Assembly: GCA_963522175.1 (NCBI GenBank)
Contig: CAUQXC010000003.1
Location: 248,001-312,000, forward strand
Length of the DNA stretch: 64,000 nt
Reading direction: 5' to 3'
DNA from: CAKAHY01 sp963522175
Lineage (GTDB): Bacteria; Bacillota; Clostridia; Lachnospirales; Lachnospiraceae
Below the pieces are notes generated by a model that was not told where the DNA came from, made no database searches, and was given only the letters and a program-made list of their open reading frames with translations. Position 1 is the stretch's first letter, and the number at the start of each line of letters is the position of its first letter. The position numbers and the translations under genes were made by a program. This document shows positions 45,444 through 55,302 of this stretch, piece by piece.

Positions 45444-46697
45444 CTATAAAATATCTTTAAAATATAAACTTTGTAATAAATATTCCTCTTTGTTTTTCTC
45501 TGCAAGATCCCATAAAAATTTTTTTAAACTTCGGCTTGACCCCCCTTCTTTTATTTTATTAATTTGATTTTTCACCTTCTCTTTGGTCTTTTCGCTTTCA
45601 TCTTCGCTAAAATAACCCCAAACATGTTGAGCCGCATTCACCGCATGTCCTGCAGTAACTTCCTTTGCAAGTGCACTGTCGACCAGGTCATAGAACTCAA
45701 GAACCGGATACCTTCTCTTGTCCTTTAATAATTCCCTTATTTCCTTGTAAATTGAAGGCTCATGCTCCAATATAAGATACTTGTACCTTGCCCATTCTTT
45801 TTCAAGCTCGACAAGCCTCCTCTTTTTCACAGTATTTATGCATTTTATTGCTGAAAGATTCTTATCTTTTACTTCAAGCATGATATCAATTTGCTCTCCA
45901 TTTACTTCTTCATAATACTTTAAAAATTCTCTTACATTGATACTTGCCGAATGCGAACCCGCCTTTTTTCCTTCGGCTTGCTGTGAATAATGTGTTTTTT
46001 GCCTCCCGTCTTTTTTCGTCCATGTTTTTTTCGCCTCTTCTATCCAATACTTATCGGACTTTTCTCTACAGGAATTAATCCGGTTATGCAGGTTATCGTA
46101 AACAACCGGTATATGCAAAGAATTTCCCAAACTTAAAACCTCATCTATGTTGAATATCTTGTCATCATTTTCTATTACCAGTCTGTCTTTAATATTTTGC
46201 TCCAGCTTCACATAGTTTTTTGCAAATCGCTCAAGTGCCTCTTCCTTATTTCCATAAGCACCCCCTATATGAAGAATCATTTTATTACTGCCGTCCAAAT
46301 TCAAGGCATCCAAAAAACGTGTATGATAAGAGAGGTCACAGACCGCTTTTTCCACAACTTCTTTTTGCTTTGAATTTAATACCGTATACTGTCCCGGATG
46401 CATAGAAAGCCTCTGCCCTCCGTGCTTTGCCTTTTCTCCCAATGCAAAAAGCTTTTCCTCATATATTTCCCACCACTTAAGCTTATTTGCCGGATGGGAG
46501 CCGAAAGGAATAATATCCGAACTGATCCTAAGTAGTTTAATACCGTTTTTAATATTATAATCCAACATCCTGTCAAGAGAAGACAGGTTTGATTCAATTA
46601 TATCTTTCAAGTTTTCCTCACCGGCATTTTCTTTACGGCAACTTTTATATTTCGTGCCTTCCACACCGACAGTTAAACAAGCATATCCTATAGCCAT
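45444..46697 (-). CDS. uvsE: UV damage endonuclease
   Basis: UvsE nicks DNA 5' to pyrimidine dimers. The 417-residue protein begins with GYACLTVGVEGTKYKSCR and contains the TIM-barrel metal ligands RLSMHPGQYTVLNS, MILHIGGAYGNKE, RLVIENDDKIFNI, VVYDNLHNR and DIMLEVKDKNLSA. The C-terminal 120 residues extend beyond the minimal enzyme, as in clostridial homologues. It is cotranscribed with the zinc-ribbon gene downstream. Confidence 0.92.
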   Translation of the reverse strand: MAIGYACLTVGVEGTKYKSCRKENAGEENLKDIIESNLSSLDRMLDYNIKNGIKLLRISSDIIPFGSHPANKLKWWEIYEEKLFALGEKAKHGGQRLSMHPGQYTVLNSKQKEVVEKAVCDLSYHTRFLDALNLDGSNKMILHIGGAYGNKEEALERFAKNYVKLEQNIKDRLVIENDDKIFNIDEVLSLGNSLHIPVVYDNLHNRINSCREKSDKYWIEEAKKTWTKKDGRQKTHYSQQAEGKKAGSHSASINVREFLKYYEEVNGEQIDIMLEVKDKNLSAIKCINTVKKRRLVELEKEWARYKYLILEHEPSIYKEIRELLKDKRRYPVLEFYDLVDSALAKEVTAGHAVNAAQHVWGYFSEDESEKTKEKVKNQINKIKEGGSSRSLKKFLWDLAEKNKEEYLLQSLYFKDIL

Positions 46698-46721
46698 CTT
46701 GCCTCCGTTCTTATTCTAAAA

Positions 46722-47192
46722 CTAAAGTTTACAAAGCATAATATATTCTTCTTCTTTGTCACAAATAACCTCAAAACCCGCCTTCTTATACAGATTGACG
46801 GCATAATTTTCTTTCTGAACCGACAACGATACTTGCTTATACCCTTTTTCTTTCAATTCTTTGAGTATCCGTCTCATAAGTTCACTTCCTATTCCCTTGC
46901 TTCTATAGGCTTTAAGTACCGAAATTGCAAGCGAAGGAGTCTCATCGTCAATATGCCCGTAGTCATTCATTATGCGTGTCCACACGGCGGCTATTATATT
47001 CTCACCGCTTTGTGCGACATAGCATACATCGCTTTCCTTACCGAAATCCTTCACATATACTTGTAAATCCGGATGATTTATAATTTCCTTTTCAGGAGCC
47101 TCGGCACCTTCGGGAATAAAAATAGCCTCATACAAAAATATATTAAGTACCTTGATTTCACTTTGCTTCAGTTTTCTTATTATATAGTTCAT
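46722..47192 (-). CDS. GNAT-family N-acetyltransferase
   Basis: The 156-residue protein has AYRSKGIGSELMRRILKELK as the acetyl-CoA loop and NYAVNLYKKAGFEV as the final motif. GGAGAG precedes the ATG. It begins the uvsE operon and has a tiny open frame with a strong ribosome site upstream (47220-47246). The substrate is unknown. Confidence 0.87.
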   Translation of the reverse strand: MNYIIRKLKQSEIKVLNIFLYEAIFIPEGAEAPEKEIINHPDLQVYVKDFGKESDVCYVAQSGENIIAAVWTRIMNDYGHIDDETPSLAISVLKAYRSKGIGSELMRRILKELKEKGYKQVSLSVQKENYAVNLYKKAGFEVICDKEEEYIMLCKL

Positions 47193-47219
47193 ATTTCTCT
47201 CCGATCTATTGTCGTATTT

Positions 47220-47246
47220 TTATAAATTGGTTGTTATTCCACACAT
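47220..47246 (-). CDS. Possible leader peptide MCGITTNL
   Basis: An eight-codon frame on the minus strand follows a strong GGAGGTAAGTT site and ends 28 bases before the acetyltransferase ATG. No attenuator hairpin is obvious. It may be a leader peptide or a chance ATG behind a spare ribosome site. Confidence 0.3.
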   Translation of the reverse strand: MCGITTNL

Positions 47247-47360
47247 AACTTACCTCCGGTTAAAATAATTGTTTTTTATCCAAATACATTTTTTTGTTTA
47301 TATATTATTATAGCAAAGATATCGGAATTTTAAAATCTTTACGAGAATAGATTTTCTGTA

Positions 47361-47436
47361 AGTTTTTAAAAATATCTTTTTTATACTGATAATTAGCCGA
47401 ATCTTGTTTTACAAAGCACGCTTACAGCTAATTTAA
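47361..47436. repeat. 75-bp imperfect direct repeat, left copy
   Basis: This sequence, from AGTTTTTAAAAATATC to CTTACAGCTAATTTAA, recurs at 55303-55377 in the same orientation with about seven differences. It contains AATTAGC and GCTAATT as an internal inverted repeat. It lies in a 388-base stretch (47247-47634) that otherwise holds only A/T-rich spacer and the terminator at 47581. It may mark an edge of the decayed element. Confidence 0.75.
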
Positions 47437-47580
47437 GCGAGAAAATATCTGCCGTAGGTTGAAGCAGATAAGTCCCTGCAAAAATATGACACTTTACCAT
47501 TTTAGATTTCCCCAAAAACCACAAGTATATCTATGAATTTTTTATTATTTATTTACAAAAATTATGAATCCGAAAATCGA

Positions 47581-47618
47581 AAAGTCAATAAATATAATTT
47601 ATTATATTCATTGACTTT
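47581..47618 (-). terminator. Terminator after the 108-residue protein gene
   Basis: AAAGTCAATAAATATAA pairs with TTATATTCATTGACTTT apart from one G-T wobble, and on the minus strand it is followed by TTCGATTTTCG. It lies 17 bases after the stop at 47635. Confidence 0.7.
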
Positions 47619-47634
47619 GGGCTTGCTTATTATT

Positions 47635-47961
47635 TTAAACAGTTCTTATCTTATTTCCGTTATCATCAAATATTTCAAAAACTATAACGATTTTATCGTC
47701 TTTTATTTCCCAGTTTGCAAAGGCATAAAAATCCCACCATGCATCTGTTTGCCAATTAATAAAATCTTTTTCAAACTCTTTTGCCTTGCTATCGGGTATA
47801 AGCCAGCCCGATAAGTCCTCACAGTCAAGCTCATCCGTTATAAGGTCGTGCCCTTCTCCTGTGTCTAAAAAGTATACGTTTCCGGTTTCTTCCGCTCTTT
47901 TTTGCACTATTTTAAAAAACTCTATAAATTTAGAATCCTCTTTAGTTCTTAAACCTTTCAT
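47635..47961 (-). CDS. Hypothetical protein, 108 residues, immunity-protein-like context
   Basis: The acidic, Trp-rich protein reads MKGLRTKEDSKFIEFFKIV and ends in a beta-rich half (WWDFYAFANWEIKDDKIVIV). ATG 47961 lies eight bases from a GGGGG site. I do not recognise the family. Its place immediately downstream of a large toxin-like gene, its size and its acidity fit an immunity protein, but that is only inference. Confidence 0.6.
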   Translation of the reverse strand: MKGLRTKEDSKFIEFFKIVQKRAEETGNVYFLDTGEGHDLITDELDCEDLSGWLIPDSKAKEFEKDFINWQTDAWWDFYAFANWEIKDDKIVIVFEIFDDNGNKIRTV

Positions 47962-47989
47962 CTGTATTACCCCCATTCAAAAATCCTTA

Positions 47990-48091
47990 TTATTTTAAAT
48001 ACTTACGTATATCATCCTGTTCCAACAGAGCTATTGTATCCGGACACTCTTTTTTCAAAAACTCCAAATCTTCTTTACTTATTTCAAGCAT
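47990..48091 (-). CDS. Short open frame, 33 residues, possibly a gene fragment
   Basis: Behind an AGGAGA site the frame reads MLEISKEDLEFLKKECPDTI and ends ALLEQDDIRKYLK. It precedes the 108-residue gene by 28 bases. It may be a real small protein or the 5' remnant of an older immunity-type gene. Confidence 0.4.
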   Translation of the reverse strand: MLEISKEDLEFLKKECPDTIALLEQDDIRKYLK

Positions 48092-48222
48092 TCTCTTGTC
48101 TCCTATGTATATTTTTATTGATATTATTTTTCTATTATTGGTTGTGCCAAATGAACTTTTCATGATCTGTTAAGACGCACGAAGCTCTCGCGACTACTGT
48201 AGCCGAGAGGATTATTTTGTTA

Positions 48223-50845
48223 TTAGTCATTATTACCACCACGATGATACCCTTTGTTTTCGATAAAGCGATCTTCCCAAAAAAGTGTCTTCTCACATTA
48301 TTGTAACCGCCTAAGACCTCTAAATCCGATAAATCCTGTGATGATAATTTAAGATCATAAGATTTAATAGCTTATCTTACATCTTTTAATTCAGGACTTA
48401 TCGAACCTGTAAAGCCCTTTGACTGCTGCAATAAGTCCTTCGCAAGATTGGCACTAACCTGCATACTTCTGCCGTGTTTTCACCGTTATACTCATTAATA
48501 TACTTAAATATTTTGGTGAGATTATCCTTTAAAGCTTGCCTGTCATAGGTTGACTTTAAGTCTACCTTAAGCCTGTTGGCAACCCTCGATATGTCTGCCG
48601 GATTAGGTTCATACCCTTTTGTCAGTTTAAACTCCTCCTTTAAGCTTTCAACCTTCCTTTTAAGGTACGAGTTTTCTTTTTGCATAGACTTTAAATCTGT
48701 GTCACTTTCAGTCTTTACTTTGAGGGAATTTTTTAAAAGATTACTTGTATCAATCCCGTCAAACAAACGCCTCTTACTTCCCTCTAATGATTTTGATAAG
48801 TCCTTGTTTACACTTTTTTTATTTCTTAGATAGTTGAAACTTTCCCAAAATTGTTTTATATTGTCATCAAAGTCAACCGTGGTGTACTCCGCGAGGGAGC
48901 GGCCCTCGCCGACATTGCCACTAAGTTGACTTTTATTTTTATTTAAATATAATATTCTATTATCTGATCCAGCTTCTTTAATTTGATTTTGCAATGTATC
49001 TTTTCCGTAAGCCGTTACTATCTTATTAGATTTAACTGTCTTGTTCTCTATATTCGCACTTGTTTGGATTTTCTGTACCACAACTATATTGTTATTGTTG
49101 CTATCAGTTTGATTGGTAACCAAAAGAAGCCTGTCCCACAATATGCCTTGCTTGCCCTCTCTAGGTACTATAACCATTGCCGGATTTTCTGAAGCATTTA
49201 AAACATTGAGTAAGCCTTGTTTACCCAAGTCATGATAATTCAAATCTTTATCATATCTGCCGTCTTTTTTAGCTTGTTCTTCAGATACCGTAGCCGCATA
49301 GGCTTTTTTCACCGGCATTGTCACCTGTAGTTTTTCAGCTCCTGTTACGTCTGTCAATATCTTAGAACTTTCACCTATATAGATATCATTATTTCTTTCT
49401 CTTCTTTCACCTGATAATACATCGTCTAAATCCTTGCCGAGATTAGGCGATATTGAGAATTTAATGTCATCTGTAGAGTTCTTGCCGAGTTCATTGACTT
49501 CCGAACTTTTTTGTGATGTAGTATCTCTTATAGTTTTCATATTCATAGAAGCATCCACTATTTTTTTTATCTATAACAACTACATCATTACCCTCATCAT
49601 CCTTTCTTATAGAAAATTTTCCTTCGCCATCGTTGACTTTGCCGTCATCTTACGATATATTTACCTTAGCACCTAACTCAGGCTCGTTTTGGACGTGCAG
49701 CTTAGGGGAATTTTCAGTTCTATTAAGCGCCGGATATGGTGTTTTTGTTAGACCCTCGGCTTCGTGCGTCTTGGACGTTTCCGGAAAGGCTTCGGCATTT
49801 ACCGCGGAGTACAGGTCTTTTCTTTTATTTATCCACATTGTTTTTGTAGACAATCTATTCCTTTTACCCGCACTTGTAGCAGTCTCCACAAGATGGTATT
49901 CGTTATCTATTTTCTTTGTAAATATTAGACTTAACGAATCTGTATCACCCGACCTGACACTATCATATTCGAATAATATTTCAGGAATTTTCATCAAATC
50001 TGATAGCCCTACCGGAACTTGTCCTCTTAACTTTTCTAACTTATTTCCGTGTCTTTTTATAATATGTTTTATTTCATCTTTTGATATTGATACGTTTTTC
50101 CCGTAGATATCTATTCCTGTATCTTTAAATACCTTATCTGAAAATTCCCTGCTCACTCTTCCTAGATAAACCGCATTATAAGGAGATTCAAATGCAATAT
50201 AGTTTTCAAACTCATCCAAGTCTTCTATTATTTTAATTTTCCCATTACTCTCTATAGAAAGCTTTTCTTTATTACTATATGTGTCTATTTTAAATTTTTC
50301 AGACATTTTCGAAGAATTCACCACTTTATTCTGTGTACTATTGACAAGCCTCGACTTATTAGCTTTACCTGCATTCTCAAGACCTTCCAACCAGTATCTA
50401 CATGCTTTTCATACATTTTTTTATTGCCCTTTAAAGTATCCGCCACATTTCTATTGGTAACCTTTGAAATCAAATGATTAATGCTGTCGATTATGTCACT
50501 AAAGAAATCAACAATAGACTTACTTAAGCTTACATTCTCACTTGCAACTTTGTTGATGAATTGTTCATCGTTAAAAAAAATGAGCGGAAGCGTCTGCAAC
50601 AATCTCTTCAAGTATATTGTCCCTGCTCATATCATTCCCGTAACGACCTCTATATTCATCTATAAGAGTATCAATATTCTTTCCTTGTGCTTGGGTATAT
50701 GCCTTTATAGCCGTATCCATATACAAGTTATAGCTTTTCCCATCATCCTCTTGATAAAGTGAGTCAACTCATGATTGGCGACGACATTAAAATTCTCCGC
50801 ATTCGTAGACAGATAAATTTTGTTTTCTTTCGCATTATACTATAA
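48223..50845 (-). pseudogene. Decayed giant multidomain protein of a mobile element, C-terminal part
   Basis: Several frames join into one ancestral protein. From the 5' side: a metallopeptidase-like segment with NHELTHF (HExxH) and EEIVADASA near 50600-50800; a helical linker; a PBECR-like nuclease domain near 49850-50250 (GKNVSISKDEIKHIIKRHG, then HLVETATSAGKRNRLSTKT); a KFSIRKDDEGNDVVVD segment; and a MuF-C-like domain near 48950-49300 (VPREGKQGILWDRLLLV). A final stretch (SYDLKLSSQDLSDLEVLGGY) runs to a stop at 48223. Frame changes occur near 50630, 50590, 50390, 49640, 49560 and 48460, with a stop near 48377. Such proteins are cargo of conjugative elements and phages. It is dead. Confidence 0.75.
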
Positions 50846-51726
50846 TGGTCTCATAAATTAAGACACTTTTTCGGACAGCTTTTAATGAATCTGATATACT
50901 AAAATCAGTATGAAAGTGAGGATTCATTAGTATGTCCAGACAAAGAAGAAATTTTAGTGCCAAATTCAAATCAGATCTTGTAATCGAGTTGCTTCGGGGA
51001 GAGAAAGATCTCAATACCCCGGCAGCTGAAAATAACATCCAACCTAACCTGCTCCGCAACTGGAAGAAAGAGTTCCTCGACAATGCTTCTGTTGTGTTTG
51101 ACGACAAGCGAGAGGAAAACTTCAAAGAAAAGCTTACCGAAGAACGCAAGGAGAAAGCGGAGTACGCCAAAAAGGTTGGTCAGTTAACTATGCAGGTTGA
51201 CCGGCTGAAAAAAATCTGAAGAAATGCTTGGACCTGACTACGAGAGTAAGTTTAGTCCAAAACCTTTTGACGACTAAAGAAATACCTGTGTCTGTCGGTG
51301 CCAAACTGCTTGGTGTCAATCGAACCGACATCTATTACAAAGGCACACCTATTTCAGAAGAAGAGCCAGCTTGTAAGGAGATTATTGACCATCTCCATAC
51401 CGACAACCCTTCATGGGGAGCCGGACAGATGTCAGCACAGCTCAAAGCCCGTGGTTATCACGTTGGTCGCCGCAAAGCAAGACGTTACATGAATGAAATG
51501 GACATCTTTCCGGTTTACCCCAAAATGAACTTATCTAAGCGGATGCAACAGGCCAAAGTATGTCCATACATCCTCCGTAATGCTGTTATAGACAAGCCCA
51601 ATCAGGCATGGTCTATAGATATTACATATATTCCGATCAAGCGCGGATTCCTGTATCTTACTGCAGTAATCGACTGGTATAGCCGTTATATCGTTGGCCG
51701 GGAAGTCGATGACACATTAGATATGT
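50846..51726 (+). mobile_element. IS3-family element (IS3-subgroup-like), 3'-truncated
   Basis: The left end begins TGGTCTCATAAATTAAGACA, typical of this group. The element carries orfA (50932-51219) and the first part of orfB. A second IS element starts at 51727 and removes the rest. It lies inside the giant multidomain pseudogene. Confidence 0.82.
50932..51219 (+). CDS. IS3-family OrfA (truncated element)
   Basis: The 95-residue protein shows the transposase helix-turn-helix (RRNFSAKFKSDLVIELLRG, then NNIQPNLLRNWKKEF) and a coiled tail ending QVDRLKKI. An A-rich slippery run at the 3' end would allow a -1 shift into orfB. Confidence 0.82.
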   Translation: MSRQRRNFSAKFKSDLVIELLRGEKDLNTPAAENNIQPNLLRNWKKEFLDNASVVFDDKREENFKEKLTEERKEKAEYAKKVGQLTMQVDRLKKI

Positions 51727-51734
51727 TGTGGTAA
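51228..51734 (+). pseudogene. IS3-family OrfB transposase, truncated by another IS
   Basis: The frame contains the HTH_21 region (WGAGQMSAQLKARGYHVGRR) and the rve core start (AWSIDITYIPIKRGFLYLTA), with the first catalytic Asp. It is cut within YSRYIVGREVDDTLD by the element at 51727, so the other two catalytic residues are gone. Confidence 0.85.
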
Positions 51735-51791
51735 ACTATAGTTGTAACAGGAGTGACTAATAAATATAATTATAAAATAGGAGAAATTATT

Positions 51792-52091
51792 ATGTCACAA
51801 CAACATTACGAACCGGAGTTTAAGAAAAAACTTGTACGCCTTCATTTGGAAGAAGGACGTACACTACAAAGCCTTTCTACTGAATATGGCGTTACCAAAT
51901 CAAGCATTACCATATGGTGTAGAAAATTTAGCAAAGAATGCCGGGAACAAGCCTTAACTAATCCAACTGCCCAAAATGAATTGGAGCTTATGAAAGAAAA
52001 TCGCCGACTTCGAGCAGAGCTTGAAGAGGAACGAAAGGAAAATCTATTCCTAAAAAAAGCAGCGGCATTCTTTGCAAAAGAAATCGATTAG
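51792..52091 (+). CDS. IS3-family OrfA, copy B
   Basis: The 99-residue protein (MSQQHYEPEFKKKLVRLHLE) has a helix-turn-helix and a zipper-like C-terminus ending KKAAAFFAKEID. ATG 51792 is set by AGGAGA. The slippery sequence CTAAAAAAAGC lies at 52050-52060. Confidence 0.88.
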   Translation: MSQQHYEPEFKKKLVRLHLEEGRTLQSLSTEYGVTKSSITIWCRKFSKECREQALTNPTAQNELELMKENRRLRAELEEERKENLFLKKAAAFFAKEID

Positions 52092-52951
52092 AGGCTTATC
52101 GATTCATTGATGAAAACAAGGACGAACCGGGAGTCCGCCGGCTTCTCAGACGCCTTGATATATATCCAAACGCTTATTACAACTACCTGAGGCACAGGAA
52201 GTCTTCTTATCTTGCAAAAAAACACAAGACATTAGAAACTATATCTGAGATATACCATAAAAATAATGGCGTTGTGGGATATCGCAACATGAAGGTTTAT
52301 CTTGAGCGTAAAGGTGTCGTATTAAGTCATGTTACAGTTCATAAATATATGAACAAGAAATTAGTGCTTGTCTCTATAGCCAGGCGTAAAAAGTCAACTT
52401 ACGAGTGTAGAGAGGTACATAAGAAGTTTGATAATCTTATAAATCAGAACTTTACGGCTTCCGGAATCAATCAAAAATGGGCGACTGACTTTACATACCT
52501 ATTTCTTACCGGAGGTGATGTCAGATATAATTGCACTATTACAGATCTCTACGATCGAAGTGTAGTTGCCGGCATAACAGATCGTCATATAACCAGTGTT
52601 CTTGCCATCCGAACCCTGCAAAAAGCTCTGGACAGTCAGAGATTTGTCAGCACAGATATTATCCTGCATAGTGATCAGGGAAGTCAATATACATCGAAGG
52701 CTTTTACTGAATTCTGTGAGAAAAACAGCATCACACAGAGCATGAGCAATGCAGGCTATCCATATGACAATGCACCAATGGAAAGGTATTTTAATACTCT
52801 GAAAAATGAAGAGATATATCTTCACCATTACCATGAGGAACAGGAGTTATATGATGCTGTTGAGGATTTTGCATACATAAAGTATAACCATGTACGTCCC
52901 CATGCCTATAATGGATATCGCACTCCCTTTGAGGCACGGTATGCTGTATAA
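52058..52951 (+). CDS. IS3-family OrfB transposase, copy B, made by -1 frameshift
   Basis: The 297-codon frame entered by a -1 shift at 52058 holds HTH_21 (NGVVGYRNMKVYLERKGVVL), then the DDE residues in KWATDFTYLF, LHSDQGSQYTSKAF and the NAPMERYFNTLKNEE segment with the catalytic Glu. It ends RPHAYNGYRTPFEARYAV. All catalytic residues are present, so the element could be active. Confidence 0.9.
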   Translation, partial: SSGILCKRNRLEAYRFIDENKDEPGVRRLLRRLDIYPNAYYNYLRHRKSSYLAKKHKTLETISEIYHKNNGVVGYRNMKVYLERKGVVLSHVTVHKYMNKKLVLVSIARRKKSTYECREVHKKFDNLINQNFTASGINQKWATDFTYLFLTGGDVRYNCTITDLYDRSVVAGITDRHITSVLAIRTLQKALDSQRFVSTDIILHSDQGSQYTSKAFTEFCEKNSITQSMSNAGYPYDNAPMERYFNTLKNEEIYLHHYHEEQELYDAVEDFAYIKYNHVRPHAYNGYRTPFEARYAV

Positions 52952-52989
52952 AAATCAGTCGCAAGTGTTACAAAAATGCTTGACCACCA

Positions 52990-53420
52990 CAGTCTAAATT
53001 TGCATTCTCGTTTTGATTGATATTTTTTCCGGTGTATTCATCTTTTAAGTTGCCAGATTGTTGTTGTTCTTTCATTGCCTTATTGGCTTCTTTATATTTA
53101 GGGTCTTGCATAACCTTTTTACCCACATCTTCGTAGGTCTCACCTTGATGCTCTCTATCATACTTTTGATTTAAAGTTTCATTGGTCATATCCAATCCGA
53201 TTTGATTACCAAACTGTTTCCAGACTTCATCAAGTATTACTTTTCCCAACGCATCTGGATTCCCAATTTTTTCTTTTTCTTCCTTCAAAAATTCCAAACT
53301 AGAGAATTCCTCTTCTAATTGGCTCTGAAGTTTCTCTTCTAATTCATCAAAATCAAATGATTCGGTAAAATCCTCATTTAAAATATCTTCATCATTAAGG
53401 ATAGCGTTTTCCCTTGCCAT
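52990..53420 (-). pseudogene. N-terminal part of the giant multidomain protein
   Basis: An open frame begins MARENAILNDEDILNEDFTE behind a GGAAGAG site and runs for about 143 residues of acidic, Gln/Glu-rich sequence until it enters IS copy B. Its N-terminus resembles that of large proteins of clostridial conjugative elements. The matching C-terminal part is at 48223-50845. The middle is missing. Confidence 0.7.
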
Positions 53421-53514
53421 AGTTTGCTCTTCCTTTCAGTGTATAGTAGGGGATGCTATTATTGTAGCAAAGCATACGGACACATTGTGTCCCTCTGAAA
53501 TTCTTTTACTTCAC

Positions 53515-53727
53515 TCAAACTTCTCTTTTCACATAGGTCAGTTCAATATCGTATCCAAGTGCCTCAAGCATCTGCACAAAGGTCTTGTTCACAACACCAT
53601 CCTGCTTTTTGATGATGCGATTTACATACTGACCCGTAGTTCCGATTGTTTCCGCAAGCTGTGCCTGCGTGAGTCCATGCTCTATACATTTTACTTTTAC
53701 ATCTACTTCTATATTGTTCTTAATCAT
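53515..53727 (-). CDS. Small XRE-type helix-turn-helix regulator
   Basis: The 70-residue protein contains a clear HTH (HGLTQAQLAETIGTTGQYVN) followed by LEALGYDIELTY. ATG 53727 is chosen because AGGAGCGG lies seven bases upstream. Such proteins are typical small regulators of mobile elements. It lies upstream of the giant gene, reading the same way. Confidence 0.8.
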   Translation of the reverse strand: MIKNNIEVDVKVKCIEHGLTQAQLAETIGTTGQYVNRIIKKQDGVVNKTFVQMLEALGYDIELTYVKREV

Positions 53728-53903
53728 ATATTCACCGCTCCTATTCGTAACTTTTGTTAGTTCTAACACAAATAAGATGATTAATTATATCACTAAATTC
53801 AACAAAATACAATCCCTACCGATGAAATGTTACAGAAAAGCAACAGAATGTAGTTTTTCAACTTAAATGCAACATGGTGTTGCACTTACTCTGACAGGTA
53901 CCT

Positions 53904-55103
53904 CCGTTGCACTTACTTTGAAAGTGATGTTGCATTTAGTCTGAAGTACCCTATTGTTCTCCAAATAAGGTGATGTAATGTTAAGCATATCTGTGGCGCT
54001 AAAAACTGCAATAAAAAATGCCGTTCTTGCCATCTAGCCAAAAAATACTGCGAGTATTACAACAAAAGAAGTTATCAACACCGGAACGGTTCGAAGATAA
54101 ACCTGTGCAATGGATGTACAAAAAGAGGGTACTGTCGCCTTGAAAAATATTTCTATGATGCTAAAAAAGCTCAGTTATCTTACTGTGATACCCTTGTACA
54201 GTCACGTAACGGATTTGATCTCACTCTTGAAGACATAACAAGGATAAACAGCATAGTCTCACCACGTATAAAAAAAGGACAATCTCTTTATCATATATCT
54301 AAGAATAATAAGAACGAACTTAATATAAGCGAGTCTACCTTAAGAAGGTTAATTATAGCAGGGAAATGGATGCAGGAATAATAGACCTTCCACAAACTGT
54401 TAAACGAAGAAAAAGGAAGATTAAAACTATACCAAAACTTAGAAACTCCGCAAAAACAGGACATCTGTACTTCGATTTTAAAAAATATATTTCAGAAAAA
54501 GATGTTCCTGTAGTGCAAATGGACTGCGTTGAAGGCAAGAAAGAGGATTCCGAAGTCCTACTCACACTTTACTTCACACAGTTCCATATTCAACTTGTAT
54601 TCAAACTTAAGGAGCATACATCTAAATGTGTTAAGGAGCTTTTTGACAGCCTTGAAAAAAGCTTGGAAAAGAACTTTTCGCCTTTTGTTTTCCTCTAATT
54701 CTCACCGACAACGAGCATGAATTCTCAGATATATGCGGGTTAGAAACCTCATTATTCGAAGGAAAGCGTACTAGGATTTTTTTCTGTGAGCCAAATCGCT
54801 CAGACCAAAAAGGGCAGTGTGAAAATAACCACAAACTTATAAGAACCATCCTGCCCAAAGGTGCTTCTTTTCAAAGACTTACTGCCGGTGACACACTTCT
54901 GATGACTAATCACATAAACAGTTATGCACGGAAATCTTTGTTTGGTAAAAGTCCGTATGAAACGGCTATAAACACACTACCCAAGGAATTCTTTACAAAA
55001 CTAAAGCTTAAAATAATAAGCGAAAGTGATGTAAATTTAACTCCAAAACTATTAAAACACTAACTATGGATAAAGTAAATACCTTTCAAAGTAAACACAA
55101 CGC
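53904..55103 (+). mobile_element. Decayed IS30-like insertion sequence
   Basis: CGTTGCACTTACTTTGAAA at 53905 and its approximate inverse TTTCAAAGTAAACACAACG at 55084 could be the ends. Further copies of the motif TGTTGCAYTTA lie just outside, near 53878, 53928, 55111, 55251 and 55276, so the flanks may hold relics of other copies. The boundaries are therefore approximate. Confidence 0.6.
53975..55063 (+). pseudogene. IS30-family transposase, frameshifted
   Basis: Three frames join into one transposase: a Cys-rich N-terminus (CNKKCRSCHLAKKYCEYY and CNGCTKRGYCRLEKYF), a middle with DVPVVQMDCVEGKKED, and a C-terminus with LILTDNEHEFSDICGLE and PNRSDQKGQCENNHKLIRT. These carry the D-D-E catalytic triad of the family. 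Shifts near 54360 and 54690 break it. Confidence 0.8.
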
Positions 55104-55302
55104 TAAAAACTGTTGCATTTAACCTGACGGATACCCTTTCAGGTCTGTTTGCCATACTCTTTTTTCACCAAAAGCAATGAAATCAAACCAAATTTGATTA
55201 AATTCAGTTTGATTTCATTGATATAATTGTATTATTTTATCTGGGAAAAGTGTTGCATTTACCATTTTTATAAAGTGTTGCACTTACTTTGAAAATCCAG
55301 CT

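Larger units (their letters stand above)
51727..52988 (+). mobile_element. Complete IS3-family (IS150-like) insertion sequence, copy B
   Basis: The left end TGTGGTAAACTATAGTTGTAACA and the inverted right end TGGTCAAGCATTTTTGTAACA bound the element, with the right boundary uncertain by about three bases. It is the only intact copy of the family in the window. It is inserted in another IS3 element. Its right flank is the N-terminal part of the giant pseudogene, so its insertion or a later deletion removed DNA. Confidence 0.88.
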
